Source: Amycolatopsis sp. 195334CR
GTDB lineage: Bacteria; Actinomycetota; Actinomycetes; Mycobacteriales; Pseudonocardiaceae
Direction: 5' to 3'
NCBI RefSeq assembly: GCF_017309385.1
Contig: NZ_JAFJMJ010000001.1
Span: 1,860,001 to 1,924,000 of the forward strand
Length of the DNA: 64,000 nt
The notes under the pieces were generated by a model that saw only the letters and a list, made by a program, of their open reading frames with translations, did no database searches and was not told the origin of the DNA. Shown here one piece after another: positions 8,653 through 16,860 of this stretch. Made by a program: the position numbers and the translations under genes. Positions within the stretch are counted from its first letter, which is position 1. Each line of letters starts with the position of its first letter.

Positions 8653-9879
8653 GTGGACGCGGTGCTGGCCGATCTCGCCGAGCACTGGCCGCTCTACGCG
8701 CTGATCCCGTTCATCGCCGCGCTGATCGGTTACGTGACCAAGCGCGTGGCCATCGAGATGATGTTCCGGCCGCTGGAGTTCGTCGGGCTCCGGCCGTTCC
8801 TCGGCTGGCAGGGCGTGGTGCCCAAGCACGGCGGGCGGATGGCCGCGGTGGCCACCGACCTGCTCACCGCGAACCTGCTCGACCTCAAGGAGATCGTCGA
8901 CCGGATCGACCCGGACCAGATCGCCGGCGAGATCGAGCAGCCGCTGCTGCGCGCGGTCGACGAGATCGCCCGCGACGTGCTCGCCGAGTACCACCCGCGG
9001 ATGTGGGAGGCCCTGCCCACCATGGCGCAGGAGCTGATCATCAAGCAGATGCAGGCGTCGTCACCGCGGGTGGTGCGCGAGCTGATGCTGGAGATCCGCG
9101 AGAACCTCGACGAGTTCCTCGACGTCAAGCACATGACCGTGCAGCACCTGACCAGGGACAAGGCCCTGCTGGTGCGGTTGATCCGGGAGACCTCGCGCCC
9201 GGAGATGGCGTTCATCGCGCGCACCGGCATCTACTTCGGCTTCGGCCTCGGCGTGGTGCAGGCGATCGTCTGGGCGCTGACCAAGGAACCGTGGGTGCTG
9301 CCGATCTTCGGCGGCTGCATCGGGCTGTTCACCGACTGGCTGGCGATCAAGCTGATCTTCGTGCCGCGCGAGCCGGTGCGGGTGCTGCCGAGGGTGACCC
9401 TGCAGGGCAAGTTCCAGCGGCGGCGGGCCGAGGTGGCGCGCCAGTACGGCGAGCTGATCGCGCACGAGGTGCTGACCGTGCACAACCTGGTCGACGCGAT
9501 CCTGCGCGGACCGCGGTCGGACCGGCTGGTGGCGCTGGTGCAGCGGATGGTGGCCAAGGCGATCGACGAGCAGACCAGCATGGCCAAGCCGATGGTGGCG
9601 ATGACCATCGGACCGCGGCGGCTGACCGAGATGAAGCAGGCCGCCGCCGCGCGCGCGGTGCGGCGGCTGCCCGAGACCGTCCGGTACGCCGAGGGCTACC
9701 TGACCAGGGCGATGGACGTGGCGCACATGGTCGAGGAGCGCATGCTCAACCTCACGCCGAAGGAGTACGAGAACCTGCTGCGGCCGGCGTTCCGCCAGGA
9801 CGAGTGGAAGCTGATCGCGGTCGGCGGGGTGATCGGCTTCCTGGTCGGCGAACTGCAGGTCCTGCTCATGCTCCACTGA
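8653..9879 (+). CDS. DUF445 family membrane protein, second of tandem pair
   Basis: A 408-residue paralogue of the preceding gene with the same architecture: N-terminal hydrophobic segment (LIPFIAALIGYVTKRVAIE), a central pair around GIYFGFGLGVVQAIVWAL and CIGLFTDWLAIKLIF, and a C-terminal segment LIAVGGVIGFLVGELQVLLM. The start GTG 8653 has AGGGGG about seven bases upstream. Function is unknown; the two copies could form a hetero-oligomer (inference from tandem arrangement). The next gene, an AlgJ/AlgX-like protein, begins only 13 bases after this stop, so all three may be in one operon. Confidence 0.88.
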   Translation: MDAVLADLAEHWPLYALIPFIAALIGYVTKRVAIEMMFRPLEFVGLRPFLGWQGVVPKHGGRMAAVATDLLTANLLDLKEIVDRIDPDQIAGEIEQPLLRAVDEIARDVLAEYHPRMWEALPTMAQELIIKQMQASSPRVVRELMLEIRENLDEFLDVKHMTVQHLTRDKALLVRLIRETSRPEMAFIARTGIYFGFGLGVVQAIVWALTKEPWVLPIFGGCIGLFTDWLAIKLIFVPREPVRVLPRVTLQGKFQRRRAEVARQYGELIAHEVLTVHNLVDAILRGPRSDRLVALVQRMVAKAIDEQTSMAKPMVAMTIGPRRLTEMKQAAAARAVRRLPETVRYAEGYLTRAMDVAHMVEERMLNLTPKEYENLLRPAFRQDEWKLIAVGGVIGFLVGELQVLLMLH

Positions 9880-9892
9880 GTACGGTGGGGGC

Positions 9893-11206
9893 GTGTCCCG
9901 ACGACCCCAGCAGCTGCCCGCGGTGCACGAAGCGTGGCTGCCCCGCGAACACGCCCTCTACCGGCCGCGCCACAGCGGCCGCCAGCGGACGGCGCTGATC
10001 TGCGCGCTCGCGTTCTTCGTCACCCCGACTCTGCTCTGGGTGTTCGGCGCGCGGCCCGCCGAGATCGAGAACCACAGCCTCAAGTCCTTCCCCAGCTTCT
10101 CCGACGGCTGGGGCCTGGTCACCGACCTGCCGGAATGGGCCACCGACCAGCTGATCTTCCGCAGCGGCGCGATCCAGGCGGCGGACGGGATCAGCCGGGC
10201 GCTGTTCGGCGAATCGGCCCCGCTGGACCAGGGCGGCGCGCCGAAGTCGGGGCCGCTGCCGGGCAGCCCGCCGCCGCCCGCCGGGCCGCAGCCGCCGGTC
10301 GGGCCGGGCGGTCCGACCAACGGCGACGCCGGGTTCCGGCAGGTCGTCGAGGGTTCGGACGGCTGGCTGTACTACGGCTACGACGCCGAGGCGAAGTGCG
10401 CGCCGACGCGGACCATCGACGAGACCGCGGGCCAGCTGGCCAAGCTGCGGGACGCGGTGGAGAGCTCCGGGCGCCAGTTCGTGCTGGTGGTGGCGCCGGA
10501 CAAGACCACGATGGTGCCGCAGCACCTGCCGTCGAGCTATCCCGGCAAGGACTGCGTCACCAGTGCGACGCCGGAACTGTGGCGGCGGGTCGTCGGGCAG
10601 GCGGGCGCGATCGACCTGCAGCCGTACCTCCACGACGCGCAGCGGAAGATGAACCACCCGATCTACCCGTCGAACGACTCGCACTGGTCGGACGAGGGCG
10701 CGATCGTGCTGTCGCGGCAGGTGGCCGAGGCCATCCGGCCCGGGGTGACCCGGCTCTGGCAGACCCCGCCGGTGGCGCCCTACACCATCGACGCCGATCT
10801 CCCGCCGCTGCTCGGCAAGCGCGCGCCGAAGACGAACACCAAGTTCGAGCTGCGCCCGGACGGCATCGACGACCGCGCCGGGGAGTCGGTGGAGACCATG
10901 GAGGAACCGCAGCGCCGCACGCAGCGCCCGCTGCCCGGCATGGTCACCAAGAAGACGCTGCTCTACGGCGACTCGTTCATCAAGGTCAGCTCGCGCTACC
11001 TGAGCGCCGCGTTCAGCGACGTGACCATGCTCGCGTACCACAACCAGCGCAACGACACCGCGAGCGCGGTGAAGGCCTTCGCCGACTCCGAGGTGGTGGT
11101 GCTGGAGGTGGTCGAGCGCGGGGTGGCCGCCGGGAACCTGCCCTTCCTGCAGGACGGGTTCATCGACTCGGTGCGGACACAGCTGGCCGCTCGGCCGATT
11201 CGCTGA
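9893..11206 (+). CDS. AlgJ/AlgX-like SGNH O-acetyltransferase
   Basis: A 437-residue protein with one N-terminal transmembrane anchor (TALICALAFFVTPTLLWVFG, about residues 37-56), a Pro/Gly-rich linker near residues 115-140, and an extracytoplasmic domain of the ALGX/ALGJ SGNH-hydrolase-like family. Catalytic features are LLYGDSFIKV (GDS nucleophile region, near residue 360) and NDSHWSDEGAI (Asp-x-x-His-Trp, near residue 262). These proteins pass acetyl groups, delivered by an MBOAT partner, onto extracellular polysaccharides. The MBOAT protein at 48-1484 is a plausible partner although 8 kb away. Start GTG 9893 has GGTGGGGG close upstream. The 3' end overlaps the convergent znuB gene by 47 bases. 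Confidence 0.85.
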   Translation: MSRRPQQLPAVHEAWLPREHALYRPRHSGRQRTALICALAFFVTPTLLWVFGARPAEIENHSLKSFPSFSDGWGLVTDLPEWATDQLIFRSGAIQAADGISRALFGESAPLDQGGAPKSGPLPGSPPPPAGPQPPVGPGGPTNGDAGFRQVVEGSDGWLYYGYDAEAKCAPTRTIDETAGQLAKLRDAVESSGRQFVLVVAPDKTTMVPQHLPSSYPGKDCVTSATPELWRRVVGQAGAIDLQPYLHDAQRKMNHPIYPSNDSHWSDEGAIVLSRQVAEAIRPGVTRLWQTPPVAPYTIDADLPPLLGKRAPKTNTKFELRPDGIDDRAGESVETMEEPQRRTQRPLPGMVTKKTLLYGDSFIKVSSRYLSAAFSDVTMLAYHNQRNDTASAVKAFADSEVVVLEVVERGVAAGNLPFLQDGFIDSVRTQLAARPIR

Positions 11207-12047
11207 CCGTGCGCCGGGCCCGGCCGCGCACGAACGAGATGATCCGGCAGACCAGGTAGATCAGGAACGAGATCGCGGTGACGAAGGCGCTGGCCGGGGC
11301 GCCGGGCGCGAGCGAGAGCACGATGCCGCCGAGCGCCGCCACCTCGGCGAAGACGATGGCCAGCACGGTCGCGCGCAGCGGGCTGGCGGTCACCCGCGCG
11401 GCCGCCGCGGCCGGGGTCACCATCAGCGCGACCACCAGCAGCGCGCCGACGATCTGCACGCCGATCGCGGTGGCGATGCCGACCAGCACGGCGAAGACCA
11501 CGGACAACGCGTGCACCGGGACCCCGCGCGCGAGCGCGACCGAGCGGTCCACACTGGCGAACAGCAGCGGCCGGTAGATCACCGCGAGCACGGCCAGCAC
11601 CACCGCCGCGGCGATCACCAGCACGGTGGCGTCGACCGAGTCCACGGACATGATCTGCCCGGTCAGGATGCCCATCTTGTTGGCCGCGCGGCCGGGGTAG
11701 ATCCACAGGAACAACACGCCGAGGCCGAGCCCGAAGGACAGGATCGCGCCGATCACCGAGTCGCGTTCGGACTCGCGGCCGCCGAGCAGGCCGAGCAGCA
11801 GCGCGGCGGCGACGGCACCGGCGAGCGCGCCGTACTCCACCCCGACACCGAGCAGCAGCGCGCCGGCGGCACCGGTGAAGGCGAGTTCCGCGGTGCCGTG
11901 CACGGCGAAGGACATCCGCCGCATCACGATCAGCGGGCCGAGCAACCCGGCGACCACGCCGAGCACGGCGGCGGCGAGCAGACCGCTCTGCACAAACGGC
12001 AGGCCGAGCAGCCGCTCGGTGAGCGTGAAGTCGAACAGCTTGTCCAT
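11160..12047 (-). CDS. znuB: Zinc/manganese ABC transporter permease (ZnuB family)
   Basis: A 295-residue integral membrane permease of the ABC-3 family, with about eight to nine hydrophobic segments, for example FVQSGLLAAAVLGVVAGLL and the family-typical LGPLIVMRRMSFAVHGTAE after the first segment. It would form the channel of a high-affinity zinc (or manganese) importer with the adjacent ATPase and binding protein. Its start directly abuts the stop of the ATPase gene (12047/12048), indicating a tightly coupled operon transcribed znuA-znuC-znuB on the minus strand. The C-terminus extends into the convergent acetyltransferase gene. Confidence 0.9.
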   Translation of the reverse strand: MDKLFDFTLTERLLGLPFVQSGLLAAAVLGVVAGLLGPLIVMRRMSFAVHGTAELAFTGAAGALLLGVGVEYGALAGAVAAALLLGLLGGRESERDSVIGAILSFGLGLGVLFLWIYPGRAANKMGILTGQIMSVDSVDATVLVIAAAVVLAVLAVIYRPLLFASVDRSVALARGVPVHALSVVFAVLVGIATAIGVQIVGALLVVALMVTPAAAAARVTASPLRATVLAIVFAEVAALGGIVLSLAPGAPASAFVTAISFLIYLVCRIISFVRGRARRTVSESAERPAVSAPSR

Positions 12048-12863
12048 TCAGGACACCTGGTCGGTGAGGTGGTGGGGTTCGTCCTCGCAGAGCGCGCTCT
12101 GCGCACCGGCGACGTGGATCTGGCCGCCGACCCGCAGCACCTCGATGTGCGTGCGGTACAGCTCGGACAGCGTCGCCGAGCTCATCACCTCGTCCGGGGT
12201 GCCGATGCGGAACTGCCCGTTCACCAGGTACAGCACCCTGTCCACATAGGACAGGATGGGGTTGATCTCGTGCGTGACGAAAAGGACGGCGGTGTCCGCG
12301 CGGCGGCGCCGCTCGTCGATCAGGCCGCTGACCACGCGCTGGTGCGCGAGGTCGAGGGAGAGCAGCGGTTCGTCGCAGAGCAGCACCTCGGGGTCGCCGA
12401 TCAGCGCCTGCGCCACGCGGAGCCGTTGCTGCTCACCGCCGGAAAGCCTGCCCACCGGCGAATTCGCGTACGACTCGGCGCCGACGGACTCCAGCGCGTC
12501 GGCGATCCGGCGGCGGCGCTTCGACAGTCCGAAGAGGCCGGTGCCCCAGCGGTGTCCGTCCAGGCCGAGGCCGACCAGGTCGGTGCCGCGCAGGGTCAGG
12601 CCCTCGTCCAGCGCGCGCTGCTGGGGGATGTAGCCGATGTTGGGGTTGCTGCCGCCGGGCGCGTGCCCGGCCACGCGGACCGTGCCCGCGGTCAGCCCCT
12701 GCTGGCCGAGCAGCACCCGCAGCAGGCTCGTCTTGCCCGAACCGTTGGGGCCGAGCACGGCGAGGAACTCCCCCGGCTGGACCTCGAGGTCCAAGCCGGA
12801 CCAGAGCGTGCGGTCGCCGAAGCTCAGCCGCGCCCCGGAGATCTCGACGGCGGTCCGGCTCAT
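12048..12863 (-). CDS. znuC: Zinc/manganese ABC transporter ATP-binding protein (ZnuC family)
   Basis: A 271-residue ABC ATPase. Walker A is GPNGSGKTSLLR (near residue 39), the signature motif is LSGGEQQRLRVAQ, Walker B is VLLCDEPLLSLD, and the switch His is in FVTHEINPIL. Similarity and position between a metal-binding lipoprotein gene and an ABC-3 permease gene identify it as the energising subunit of the znu system. It shares four bases with the end of znuA (12860-12863), so translation is coupled. An extra block in the helical region (GLDGHRWGTGLFGLSKRRRR) is typical of actinobacterial members. Confidence 0.92.
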   Translation of the reverse strand: MSRTAVEISGARLSFGDRTLWSGLDLEVQPGEFLAVLGPNGSGKTSLLRVLLGQQGLTAGTVRVAGHAPGGSNPNIGYIPQQRALDEGLTLRGTDLVGLGLDGHRWGTGLFGLSKRRRRIADALESVGAESYANSPVGRLSGGEQQRLRVAQALIGDPEVLLCDEPLLSLDLAHQRVVSGLIDERRRRADTAVLFVTHEINPILSYVDRVLYLVNGQFRIGTPDEVMSSATLSELYRTHIEVLRVGGQIHVAGAQSALCEDEPHHLTDQVS

Positions 12864-13912
12864 TTGCCCAACGCCGCGGCCAGGTCGTTCACCTCTTGGG
12901 TCATCCAGGCAATGTAGTCGGTGACGCCGGCGGGCAGCGTCTCGGTCACGTCGACCACCGGCACGCCGGCGCCCTTCGCGGTGGTCACCAGCTGCTCGGT
13001 GGCCGGGGTGGTGGTCTGCGCGTTGTTGATCACCGCGTTCACCTGCTTCCCGGTGACCAGCTGGTTCATCGCGTCCTGCGCGGCGGCGGGCACCTCGGAC
13101 TCCTCCTCGATCGCCTTGGCGAACTCCGGCGGGGTGGCGTCGGCGACCTTCGCGGTCTCCAGGAGGTAGTGCGCGATCGGCTCGGTGGCGACCACCTTGC
13201 GGTCCGGGTGGGCGGTGCCGATCTGCTCGGCCTGCTTGACCAGTTCGTCGAGCTTGCCCTTGAACTGGGTGGCGTTCGCGGTGAACGTGGCGGCGTCGGC
13301 GGGCTGGAGCTCACCGAGCTGGGTGGCGATCTGGTCGGCGACCTTGCTGACGGTGGGGAGGTCGTACCAGACGTGCTCGTTGACCTCGCCGTGCTCGTGG
13401 GCGTGGCCCTCGTGACCGGCTTCGCCTTCGTGCCCGGCTTCGCCTTCGTGACCGGGTTCGGCGTGGCCTTCGTGGCCCGGTTCCGCGTGGCCTTCGTGGC
13501 CCGGCTCGGCAGGGGCCGGTTCCTGACCGGCCTCGGCGCCGTGGCCGCTGACGTCGAAGGCGTTCACCTTGCGCGCGTCCGGGGCCTGGTCAGCCATCTG
13601 GGTGAAAAACTCGTCGTAGCCACCGCCGTTGGCCAACAGCAGCTTGGCGCCGGTGACGTCGGCCGCGTCCTCCGGGGTGGACTGGTAGGAGTGCGGATCG
13701 CCGCTCGGGTCGTCGATGATCGCCTTCACCGACACCTTGTCCCCGCCGACCGCGCTGACCACGCTGCCCCAGACGTTGGTCGACACCACCACCGGCACCT
13801 TGCCGTCGGTGGAGGCGGCCTGCTCGCCGTTCCCGCAGGCCACCGCCCCGAAGGCGAGCGCGGCGACGGCCGTGGTGGTGGCGGCCAGGCGGTACGGGCG
13901 GCGAGAGGTCAT
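12860..13912 (-). CDS. znuA: Zinc ABC transporter substrate-binding lipoprotein (ZnuA family)
   Basis: A 350-residue cluster A-I metal-binding protein. The N-terminus is a signal peptide ending at GAVACGNG, a likely lipoprotein cleavage site with Cys acylated. The mature part carries metal ligand His residues (SGDPHSYQ, EHVWYDLPT, the EPIAHYLLE stretch) and a long His/Glu/Gly-rich loop (about residues 140-180, repeated GHEGHAEP and GHEGEA units) that in ZnuA proteins collects zinc. The loop DNA is a small tandem repeat. ATG 13912 follows AGGAGA. A candidate Zur box lies 46 bases upstream, fitting zinc-repressed expression. Confidence 0.92.
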   Translation of the reverse strand: MTSRRPYRLAATTTAVAALAFGAVACGNGEQAASTDGKVPVVVSTNVWGSVVSAVGGDKVSVKAIIDDPSGDPHSYQSTPEDAADVTGAKLLLANGGGYDEFFTQMADQAPDARKVNAFDVSGHGAEAGQEPAPAEPGHEGHAEPGHEGHAEPGHEGEAGHEGEAGHEGHAHEHGEVNEHVWYDLPTVSKVADQIATQLGELQPADAATFTANATQFKGKLDELVKQAEQIGTAHPDRKVVATEPIAHYLLETAKVADATPPEFAKAIEEESEVPAAAQDAMNQLVTGKQVNAVINNAQTTTPATEQLVTTAKGAGVPVVDVTETLPAGVTDYIAWMTQEVNDLAAALGK

Positions 13913-13957
13913 GGCTGGTTCTCCTGAACGGGGCGGTCCGGGCACCGCCAGTAGCTA

Positions 13958-13974
13958 ATGGAAACCGTTGTCGA
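13958..13974 (-). promoter_or_regulatory. Candidate Zur (zinc uptake regulator) operator
   Basis: The 17-base site ATGGAAACCGTTGTCGA upstream of znuA matches an idealised actinobacterial Zur palindrome (ATGAAAACCGTTTTCAT) at 13 of 17 positions as I align it by eye. Its placement 46 bases before the znuA start fits a promoter-overlapping repressor site. The assignment is inference from pattern and context. Confidence 0.5.
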
Positions 13975-14047
13975 ATTCACTTTACCCCATCGGGTGAGGC
14001 GACCAGATCAACTGTGACCAGGCACCCGCTTCACCATCGGGAACTGA

Positions 14048-14058
14048 ACCGTTACGGT
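14048..14058 (+). promoter_or_regulatory. Small palindrome before the LacI gene, possible autoregulatory site
   Basis: ACCGTTACGGT is a perfect inverted repeat (ACCGT-T-ACGGT) seven bases upstream of the ATG of the LacI-family gene. LacI-type regulators often bind palindromes at their own promoters. The odd single-base centre differs from the usual CG centre of LacI operators, so this is a weak proposal. Confidence 0.3.
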
Positions 14059-14064
14059 GACCGG

Positions 14065-15165
14065 ATGGGTCGTCCAATTCGCACCAGGCGGCAGGCGACG
14101 CTGGCGTCACTGGCCGCGGAGTTGGGTGTGTCCAGGACCACGGTGTCCAACGCCTACAACCGGCCCGATCAGCTCTCCCCCGAGCTGCGCCGCCGCGTGC
14201 TGGAAACCGCGCGCCGGCTGGGTTATCCCGGGCCGGACCCGGTGGCGCGCTCGCTGCGCACGCGCAAGGCGGGCGCGGTCGGGCTGCTGCTCACCGAGAA
14301 CCTCTCCTACGCCTTCCGCGACCCCGCCGCCATAGGAGTCCTCGAAGGACTCGCGCTGGCCTGCGAGGACGCGGGCGTCGGCCTGCACCTGGTGCCCGCG
14401 AGCCCCGGCCGCGAGGACGTGGCCGCCGTGCACCGCGCCGGCGTCGACGGTTTTGTCGTCTACTCCGTGCCCGACGACGACCCGCACCTCGCCGCCGTGC
14501 TGCAGCGGCCGGTGCCCACGGTGATCGTCGACCAGCCGCGGGTGGAGGGCGTGGACCGGGTCGGCCCGGACGACGCGGCCGCCATCACCGGCATGGCCAA
14601 CCACCTGGTCGAACTGGGCCACCGCCAGGTCGGCGTGCTGTGCATGCGGCTGGCCCGCGAGCGCAACGACGACTTCGCCTCGGTGCAGCGGCAGCGGGAG
14701 GCGCACTTCCACGTGCAGCGCACCCGGCTGGCCGCGCTGGCGAAGGCCTTCGAAGCGGTCGGCGTGGACTGGGCGAGCGTGCCGGTGGTCGAGCGCTTCG
14801 ACCACACGGTGGACGACGGCGCCTCCGCGGCCCGGCAGTTGCTGGACGCGTATCCGCAGGTCACCGCGCTGGTCTGCACCTCGGACATCCTGGCGCTCGG
14901 CGCGCTCGCCGAAGCCGACCGCCGCGGCCTGCGGGTGCCCGCCGAGCTGACGGTGACCGGGTTCGACGGCATCGCCGAGGCCGAGCGGCACGGGCTGACC
15001 ACCGTGCACCAGCCCGTGCTGGACAAGGGGAAGGCGGCCGGGAAGCTGCTGCTGGCCACCGCCGAGCACGGGGCACCGCGGGTGATCACGCTGCCGACGG
15101 AGCTGAAGGTCCGGTCGACCTCAGCCCCGCCGCGCACCGCCGAGCAGATGTGGTTCGGCCCCTAG
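14065..15165 (+). CDS. LacI family transcriptional regulator
   Basis: A 366-residue regulator. Residues 12-60 form the LacI helix-turn-helix and hinge (TLASLAAELGVSRTTVSNAY, then ELRRRVLETARRLGY and PVARSLRTRKAGAVGLLL). The remainder is a periplasmic-binding-protein-like effector domain, ending with TVTGFDGIAEAERHGLTTV and QPVLDKGKAAGKLLL as in family members. It would repress or activate sugar-use genes depending on a small ligand, but no transporter or sugar enzyme gene is adjacent, so its target is not evident. ATG 14065 is chosen because the HTH follows directly. Its stop codon is interleaved with that of the convergent gene (CTAG at 15162-15165). Confidence 0.9.
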   Translation: MGRPIRTRRQATLASLAAELGVSRTTVSNAYNRPDQLSPELRRRVLETARRLGYPGPDPVARSLRTRKAGAVGLLLTENLSYAFRDPAAIGVLEGLALACEDAGVGLHLVPASPGREDVAAVHRAGVDGFVVYSVPDDDPHLAAVLQRPVPTVIVDQPRVEGVDRVGPDDAAAITGMANHLVELGHRQVGVLCMRLARERNDDFASVQRQREAHFHVQRTRLAALAKAFEAVGVDWASVPVVERFDHTVDDGASAARQLLDAYPQVTALVCTSDILALGALAEADRRGLRVPAELTVTGFDGIAEAERHGLTTVHQPVLDKGKAAGKLLLATAEHGAPRVITLPTELKVRSTSAPPRTAEQMWFGP

Positions 15166-15698
15166 GCGCTTCGCCCCAGCTGGTTCATCAGGCGGGTGGT
15201 CTCGTCGGCGTCGTCCGAGGAGGGCACGCCGGGCTCGAACAGGCCTTCCACCCCTTCATGACCGAACGGTCGTACGTATTCCTGGACGCGGTGCACCAGC
15301 TCGGCGTCCAGCGCGGGCGGCACCCCGAGCGCGGTGGCCAGGTCCCAGCTGTGCGCGACGATCTCGGTCAGGAAGAACGTGTCGAGCATGGTCCGCAACG
15401 GCACCCGGCCGACCGGCGCGGCGACCTCCGCGGTGAAATCGGCCTTCGCCAGCGCGTCCTCGAGCGACCGGCGCGCCTCCCGCCAGGCCGCCACCGGATC
15501 GGCCTCGCGCGACTGCTCCCCCGCCTGCGGGAAGTCGGCGCCCAGTGCCAGTTCGCGACCCAGCCGCACCACGGCGATGACGTGCGCGACCAGGTCGGCG
15601 ATGGCCCACTTGTCGCACGGGGTCGGGCGCTCCCAGCCGTCCGCGGGCACGGCGGTGAGCAGTGCTTCGAACCGGTCCAGCGCGAGCTCGGTGGTCAT
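15162..15698 (-). CDS. TIGR03086 / maleylpyruvate isomerase N-terminal-like metal-binding protein
   Basis: A 178-residue DinB-like four-helix protein of the actinobacterial TIGR03086 family. Family marks are the start TELALDRFEALL, PTPCDKWAIADLVAHV with the first metal-ligand His, and TEIVAHSWDLATALG with the second. Mycothiol-dependent enzymes use this fold, so a mycothiol-linked transferase or isomerase role is possible, but the reaction is unknown. ATG 15698 follows GGAGAAG. A second family member occurs at 31247-31822. Confidence 0.85.
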   Translation of the reverse strand: MTTELALDRFEALLTAVPADGWERPTPCDKWAIADLVAHVIAVVRLGRELALGADFPQAGEQSREADPVAAWREARRSLEDALAKADFTAEVAAPVGRVPLRTMLDTFFLTEIVAHSWDLATALGVPPALDAELVHRVQEYVRPFGHEGVEGLFEPGVPSSDDADETTRLMNQLGRSA

Positions 15699-15800
15699 CT
15701 CTTCTCCTTCGTCCGACGGGCTTTCCCACCCGACGAACGGCTCGCCCCCGGACCGACACCACCCTCAACGGAGCGCTCCGCGCCGCATAAACTCTCGGCA

Positions 15801-16676
15801 ATGTCCATCGATGCCGACACGATGATCGACTGGTTCGCCACCCACGCCCGCGACCTGCCGTGGCGGCACGCCGAGTGCACCGGCTGGGGCGTGCTGGTCA
15901 GCGAGATCATGCTGCAGCAGACCCCGGTCGCCAGGGTCGAGCCGATCTGGCACGAGTGGATGGCGCGCTGGCCGCTGCCGTCCTCGCTGGCCGCCGCCTC
16001 GCAGGGCGAGGTGCTGCGGGCCTGGGGCAAGCTCGGTTACCCGCGTCGCGCGCTGCGGCTGCACGCCGCGGCCGGGGTGATCGCCACCGAGCACGGCGAC
16101 GTTGTTCCGTCCGATGTGGACACACTGCTGGCGCTGCCCGGCATCGGCGCCTACACCGCCCGCGCGGTGGCCACCTTCGCCTACGGCAAGCGCGCCCCGG
16201 TGGTGGACACCAACGTCCGCCGGGTGGTGGCCCGCGCGGTGCACGGGGCGGGCGACGCCGGTCCGCCGTCCACCACCCGCGACCTGGCCGACGTCGAAGC
16301 CCTGCTGCCGCCGGAAGAAGATCGCGCGGCCAAGCTGTCCGCCGCGCTGATGGAACTCGGCGCGTTGATCTGCACCGCGCGCACGCCGCGATGCGCTGAT
16401 TGCCCGGTGTACGCCGAATGCGCGTGGCAGCGCGCGGGCCGTCCGGCCTACGCCGGCCCGGCGAAGGCCGTGCAGAAGTTCGCCGGCACCGACCGGCAGG
16501 TTCGCGGCCTGCTGCTGGACGTGCTGCGCGGCACCGAAGGCCCGGTCGAGAAGGCGCGGCTGGACCTGGCCTGGGCGCAGGCCGGGCAACGCGACCGCTG
16601 CCTGGATTCGCTGCTGGTGGACGGCCTGGTCGAGCAAACGGCCGACGGGCTGTTCGCCCTGCCCGGTGAACATTGA
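15801..16676 (+). CDS. mutY: A/G-specific adenine glycosylase MutY
   Basis: A 291-residue base-excision repair glycosylase that removes adenine mispaired with 8-oxoguanine. Evidence: DLPWRHAECTGWG near the N-terminus, catalytic Glu in SEIMLQQTPVARVEP, helix-hairpin-helix LPGIGAYTARAV, catalytic Asp in APVVDTNVRRVVAR, and an iron-sulfur cluster motif C-x6-C-x2-C-x5-C (CTARTPRCADCPVYAEC). After the cluster there is only a short winged-helix-like tail rather than a full NUDIX-like recognition domain, as is common in actinobacterial MutY. ATG 15801 gives the normal N-terminus; no strong ribosome binding site precedes it. Confidence 0.93.
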   Translation: MSIDADTMIDWFATHARDLPWRHAECTGWGVLVSEIMLQQTPVARVEPIWHEWMARWPLPSSLAAASQGEVLRAWGKLGYPRRALRLHAAAGVIATEHGDVVPSDVDTLLALPGIGAYTARAVATFAYGKRAPVVDTNVRRVVARAVHGAGDAGPPSTTRDLADVEALLPPEEDRAAKLSAALMELGALICTARTPRCADCPVYAECAWQRAGRPAYAGPAKAVQKFAGTDRQVRGLLLDVLRGTEGPVEKARLDLAWAQAGQRDRCLDSLLVDGLVEQTADGLFALPGEH

Positions 16677-16860
16677 TCTTTAGGGCAGGTTCTCACATTT
16701 CCAGACCAAAGTTGGTTATCTATTGTCTGTGCGTCAGCGGGCGGTTACGGTTCCGGAGCGCACCCTGCGATGAACACCTGCGCATAACCGAATGACCGCC
16801 AGAAACCGATCTGGGCCGGTGGGCCTCGCGTACCGCCGCGCCCTGTCCGAGGGAGATCGA

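Noticed and set aside
13380..13520. Tandem DNA repeat as an independent element
   Set aside because: It lies inside znuA and encodes the His/Glu/Gly-rich zinc loop in frame.
16677..16860. c-di-AMP (ydaO) riboswitch before the amidase gene
   Set aside because: Such riboswitches precede some actinobacterial wall hydrolases, but the conserved core blocks are absent here.
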